Assembly (NCBI RefSeq): GCF_001522545.3
Contig: NC_031768.1
Span: 83,324,457-83,388,456, forward strand
Direction: 5' to 3'
From: Parus major
Taxonomy: Eukaryota > Chordata > Aves > Passeriformes > Paridae
DNA length: 64,000 bases
Shown here piece by piece: positions 59,534 to 64,000 of the stretch; position 1 is the stretch's first letter, and each line of letters opens with the position of its first letter. Both the position numbers and the translations under genes were made by a program. The notes beneath the pieces are model-generated. The model saw only the letters and a list, made by a program, of their open reading frames with translations. It made no database searches and had not been told where the DNA came from.

Positions 59534-62330
59534 CAAAATAGAATTTCTGTACATATACAGGTCAACTGTACCTATGCTGCAATTCAGCTCTAATATTGAT
59601 TATTTGGCCATTATGTTTATTTAAAAAATTGAAAAGTTGCTGTTCTACGTTGGCCCATTACCAAAATACAATTAATCAAGTTGCAAGTAGTCAAGATGAG
59701 CTTTATATAAGAAATATTTAATTTTACTTGGGTTTATATGTTCACAGAGGTCAATTTTATAAAAATCCTCTTTAATAACAGTTAATGAAACTACCAGTAA
59801 TCTATCAATTAATGGCTTATTATTGTGCCTATTGTCCTCAAATGGTGTGGGTGTCTTAATATTTTCTAGACAAACTGCATAGTTGCCACCAATTTCAGAA
59901 AAGTTCTAATCAGCCATTTAATCAATTTTCATACATTTGTGTTTTAGTATCAGTGAAACACTGTTGTCTCCATACTTTATTCTCTGTTACATTTCTTGAA
60001 AAAAAATATACGCTTGGGGAGATATTTTTTCTGGAATTATAGGGATGTATTCCTGGGACAAATTGAAAGGATGGAGAGAAGGGGGAGTGACGAAAATGAA
60101 TTGATTTAATTAAAAGAAAAGAAAGGCAGGAATTTTGTCTGAAATGCACAAACCCAAGAATAAATTAAGTGCTTCAGCACACTTTCTTTCAAAGAGTCTT
60201 CACTCTGAGAAGAAAAAATGCATGTTTTAGCTTCCTAAATCCAATCTTATTTTTTTTGTGTAAACTTTGGTGAAACTAAATAATAAAGTCACAGAACCCC
60301 ACCGTTTATATTGCCTGCACCATTTTATTTGGTAATATTGTCAGTCTTGATGCCCTTCAGAGGAAAAACTAATTCTTAAATATACTGATTCACCTACTGG
60401 CAGACAGTGTCCCCTTCCATAAGTAATATATTTCAGAATATATTCCATATGTAATTATTGACAATAAAAGGAAAAATAAATCTTATATCTTTTCAGTATC
60501 AAATACATTCCAAAAAACTGCTTTAAGTTACTTCTTGTGCTAAACAGAGTTTTGCAGCTGGCCAAAAGTGACGCAACATTTGAGGCATGCCTGATAAATC
60601 ATTCTGCATCTTTCTCACCCATGTCCCACAGGATGGGCCTCTGCTTCTTAAATTAACTTGTCTAATATTATAGAAGGTTCCCTGGGATATCCCATTTGGT
60701 TTTGAGTTGCTTTTCCAGAAGTTGCTTGGTCATATCTACGCGCTCCATGGGAATGTTTCGGATAACCTGGCATGTCTAAAGCACCACTTCAGTATTTAGG
60801 CAACTGAATTATTTCCCCTCTTTCCAATGCAGTGCTGTAACAGCATCCTTATCAACAAGAAAATTTATGAACTGAATGATGAGAAGCATAATTTCATACA
60901 GGGTGGGAAGAAGAAACACTAAGATGTGATAATCTCAATATTTATATACAAGCCATGAAGCCTGGGCAGCTACAGCCCCTCTGTCTACTTCCAAGTGGTT
61001 CCAGAGCTTGGAGCATGCCTCATGAATATGAAAAGAAATTATGTCATTCTAATTATTCTTACACAGTTCCTCCACGTGACATTAAGCTGTGTGTTGCTGG
61101 TGTCTTTTGTGGAAAGGTTTGAAATTAAAAAAAGAAAATATGGTAAGGATTTTGTACCACCTACAAGCAACTTTCAGTCCTACTTTGTCATATAAAATTC
61201 ACTCTTTCTTTTGCTCTTTTCTTAGGGCTGATTGTTCACATACAAAGATTCTGAGATTTTTCCTGCACTTATTTATATGCTGTGTCCACAGAAATGTAGG
61301 TTTTCAGGGCGTCTTAAGTGATTCCTTTAAGAGAAAGGGTCAGATCAAGGAATTCTGTCATTATAAGTATTACAGTATCTGCAATATTGTAAAAGTACTA
61401 TCACATGCTTTGGACATCAGATAAAGATGAGGAAGATAAAGTTGTCCTTCTCCCCCCTAATGCAGTGGGCTGTATTTGGATCATATTTGTCCCAAACAAC
61501 ATATTGAGAAGTGCATTAGGTGATATTTTGTGGTCTGTGATGGGTAGAAAAATCTACCCTAATAACAACAAATTTAGCAATTTCTTCTGACTGGGCCGTA
61601 TTCAAAGCAGTGAATGATTTAAATATGCCTGTGTACATATATGGTTTTGGTTTGGTTTTTTTTTAATGGGAAAGGGTGAAAATCCTTTAGAATTTTTTTT
61701 AGTCATATTCAAATTTGGACAAACAACTAAACTGTCCCTCATGATTCAATGTTGATAGGCTTTGCTCCTGTGGTAAGAGATTTCTTGGTGTAGGAGACCC
61801 AGTACTGCCAAATACCTTAGTCCAGAAAATTAAAATTTCAAAATTTTATTTTTGTTCCAGTAAATGAGACAATATAGGACATATTAAAAAAGATTTCTAA
61901 TCCTTATTCAATTTTATGTGCATGTGGTCTTGTAAATTCTTTGCACTTAATACTTCCACAGTACTTTCATTTTTAATGAATGCCTTTTAAAATAAAGCAT
62001 TGGGGTTTATATATACAGCTTCTTCTCAACAAATCACTGACTTTTTCTAAGTATAGTGGTAGAGTATTCAACTGGAGAAGTCCTTCCTGCTTTACAAACT
62101 GAGAAATTAAAATACATAGGGATGGTCACACCTCCAGGCATGTTCCCCAACAGCAAGCTTTCAAAATGTGTTAATGCACAGTAACAAAAACAAGAAAATT
62201 ACCAAGAAAATAAAATCCAGAGGCTGAAACTCTTCCTATTCAACTGTAATCAAAAGGGTAGAGCAAGTACAAGGAATAAAAAAGTGCATTCATATTACTT
62301 AATCGCAGAGAGTAGGGCAGGATTTAGGCC
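59534..62330. other. Noncoding stretch, nothing recognised
   Basis: AT-rich DNA with frames up to 111 codons and no recognisable content. A CpG-containing patch at 60735-60770 and an AT-rich motif-dense patch at 59740-59830 are the only features noted. Confidence 0.55.
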
Positions 62331-62960
62331 TTGGTGATACATGAGTTGTGCAGCACATCCCAGCTGGACTCCAGCCCCTCCTCTATGGGGACCAGGGCTC
62401 CCCTGTCTTGTTTTTCACATGGAGAGCATCCATATGATGGATGGGAGGCATCCTTTGCCCAGAACCCTCCTGGGAATTCCCTGCAGCCCAAGAAGAGGTG
62501 CAGAGGGTCCTGGGATCTGTGCTCAATGTTCTGTTATGTCCTTTCACTGAATGTGGTTGAGAAGCAGGAAATGAGGATGCTTCATTCCAGACTTGGTACA
62601 AAGTTATTTCTTCCAGAAGACCAACAGAGCTGGATGGGGCAAACCAGGAAAGAAATGGGCTTCTGCATGCACTGGGAGTCACTGGGGCAAACACAGAACC
62701 AGGGGCAGAATGATGAAGAGGACAAGCAAGCTCTTAATCCAGAGCTTGTAGAGGAAAAGTGGGAAGAAAGGGGCCTCCCTACGGAACAGATCAACAGAGA
62801 GCAGTTTTATTTAAAATTCTTTTACATTTTACTAAAGAAGTTCTGTGGCTTCTCTGTTTTACAAAGTTTGACGATCACCTTGATAATTCTTACAAAGTTA
62901 GGTCTCGATTTCTCAAGCCCCTTTGGTGGTTTTGGGGCTCTCTGTTTAAGGAGGTGTTGA
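62331..62960 (+). CDS. Unrecognised 209-codon open frame (doubtful gene)
   Basis: The longest open frame in the window. I do not recognise it. The first half is Ser/Pro/Gly-rich without motifs. Residues about 120-155 are charged (runs such as NDEEDK and EEKWEERG). Residues about 158-192 are hydrophobic with scattered Lys (FYILLKKF, TITLIILTKLG) and could be read as one or two membrane segments. Composition is less AT-rich than the flanks, which itself lengthens chance frames. No splice sites, Kozak context or promoter support it. It could be a chance frame, a fragment of an old inserted element, or a lineage-specific gene; the first two are more likely. Confidence 0.15.
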   Translation: MVIHELCSTSQLDSSPSSMGTRAPLSCFSHGEHPYDGWEASFAQNPPGNSLQPKKRCRGSWDLCSMFCYVLSLNVVEKQEMRMLHSRLGTKLFLPEDQQSWMGQTRKEMGFCMHWESLGQTQNQGQNDEEDKQALNPELVEEKWEERGLPTEQINREQFYLKFFYILLKKFCGFSVLQSLTITLIILTKLGLDFSSPFGGFGALCLRRC

Positions 62961-64000
62961 CAGGCTCAGCCTTAAGTCCTGGCTGACTCTGGGACTCATC
63001 AAAGACAGTTTTCAGACCCAAAGAGAAAATTACCCCCTGAAGCAGGAGGCCATAAAGCCACTATAAATATCTTCATTTGCCACACACTTTTTCTTCTCTC
63101 TGCCTCCCCTTCCTTTGCTTGTCAGCTCTTGATCTCCTTTACCTTCCCAGCACTGCCTCTTCTGTACCCCAAGAAGTCAGGTTTTCCTAGGAATTCAGAT
63201 ATAAGCAATAAAGTTCCTATCATATTTATTCTATAGCCTACCTCATAGTCTTACACTGCTCTGAGATAAGATGAATGATTACATAAAGAGAGGGGTTGTT
63301 TCAAGTGACTCTCTGGGGAGCCACGGAGAGTCCTGAACCAATCTGGGGTGGTTGCTATAGAGAATCATTAACCCGTCATTACAGAATAAATAACACGAGA
63401 GCCAGGAGAAGGTCATACCAATCCTGTCTCTTTTTGTAAACTATCTTTAAAGTGTCTGGTCAATGTCACGTATCACCTGCTCACCTACACAGCCGTTTGC
63501 ATTTCTGCTCTATCTGCTTATCCTGCAGGGCAGTAAATCTGCAGAGCAATGCCATCCATACCACACAGCTGTAATACTGCCCTGTACCCTCACTGCCTGC
63601 CCAGACACCTATTCTGTGTAAGAAAAGTCTTCATTATTTCTAATGAAGGAGTTTAAATTTAAAGAAGAATAATGTTATTGCTACTATTTAAATTATTTAT
63701 TACTTCATTTTTTTATACAAACGAATGGGCACTGGCTACTGAGCTAAGACAATTTCAAGAGGATATTTAGCCACAAAAAAATACACATTTGCAATAAAGA
63801 ATAACTTTTCTTCCATTCCTGGTCATTGCAATTTCCCTTCAGATTTTCCAAGCCATTATCCTGTTTGTGTTACAGCATTTTATAGCCAATATCACTGTCA
63901 AAGTTGCAAAGTGCTTGTATTTAAATTACCTCTCCTGGCAGATGCACCTGAAACAGATACAAACTGCTCCTCAAAAGAACTAAATATCTTGGTCTTTTAC
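62961..64000. other. Noncoding end of window; possible conserved block
   Basis: No gene or transposon was recognised. The segment at about 63280-63560 is of balanced composition and retains several CpG sites ('gccacggagag', 'aacccgtcatta', 'aacacgagagcc', 'gtcacgtatcac'), unlike most neighbouring neutral-looking DNA. It may be a conserved regulatory element, but this is only a compositional impression. Confidence 0.45.

Noticed and set aside
1..64000. CRISPR arrays, bacterial operons, tRNA, rRNA or snRNA genes
   Set aside because: No regularly spaced direct repeats, no cloverleaf or conserved small-RNA sequences noticed; the CR1/LTR content identifies vertebrate nuclear DNA.
1..64000. A novel multi-gene biological system
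   Set aside because: No coding cluster is present; recognisable content is decayed retroelements, simple repeats and AT-rich unique DNA.

Overview
This window looks like noncoding nuclear DNA from a bird, probably a songbird. The base composition is visibly AT-rich. The strongest evidence is about a dozen or more fragments of CR1, the dominant avian LINE. Several end in its diagnostic 3' octamer tail (ATTCTATG and close variants, or the complement next to a 'GGTTGGAA' block). Two solo-LTR-like elements also resemble endogenous retrovirus LTRs known from songbird genomes. The bird call is firm; the songbird call rests on remembered LTR resemblance and is an inference.

I found no protein-coding gene, no convincing exon and no RNA gene. 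Almost all open frames are under 125 codons, show no recognisable domain, and fit chance in AT-rich DNA or transposon remnants. The only protein homology I can defend is CR1 reverse transcriptase, at about 8483-8749 on the minus strand and 14626-15198 on the plus strand. Both are broken, and the catalytic Asp-Asp pair is damaged at a different residue in each. One 209-codon frame (62331-62960) is longer than expected by chance, but I do not recognise it.

Layout. 1-7.4 kb: unique-looking AT-rich DNA with a C-rich tract (327-359) and an LTR-like block (about 5201-5413). 7.4-15.5 kb: a CR1-rich stretch holding the two longest CR1 copies and two heavily decayed ones. 15.5-28.2 kb: mostly unique, with one CR1 (22.75 kb) and two GC-richer blocks of unknown origin (19.1-19.6 and 23.7-24.1 kb). 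28.2-38.9 kb: two LTRs (28.2 and 38.3 kb) and two plus-strand CR1 tails. 43-60 kb: eight CR1 3' ends, including three minus-strand copies within 1.4 kb at 55.6-56.9 kb. 60-64 kb: mostly unique, with the 209-codon frame and a possible conserved block.

The window is best read as intergenic or deep intronic DNA with a decayed repeat load. No functional multi-gene system is visible. The parts most worth a cross-species check are the long open frame, several AT-rich homeobox-motif-rich blocks that could be conserved noncoding elements, and the unclassified GC-richer blocks.
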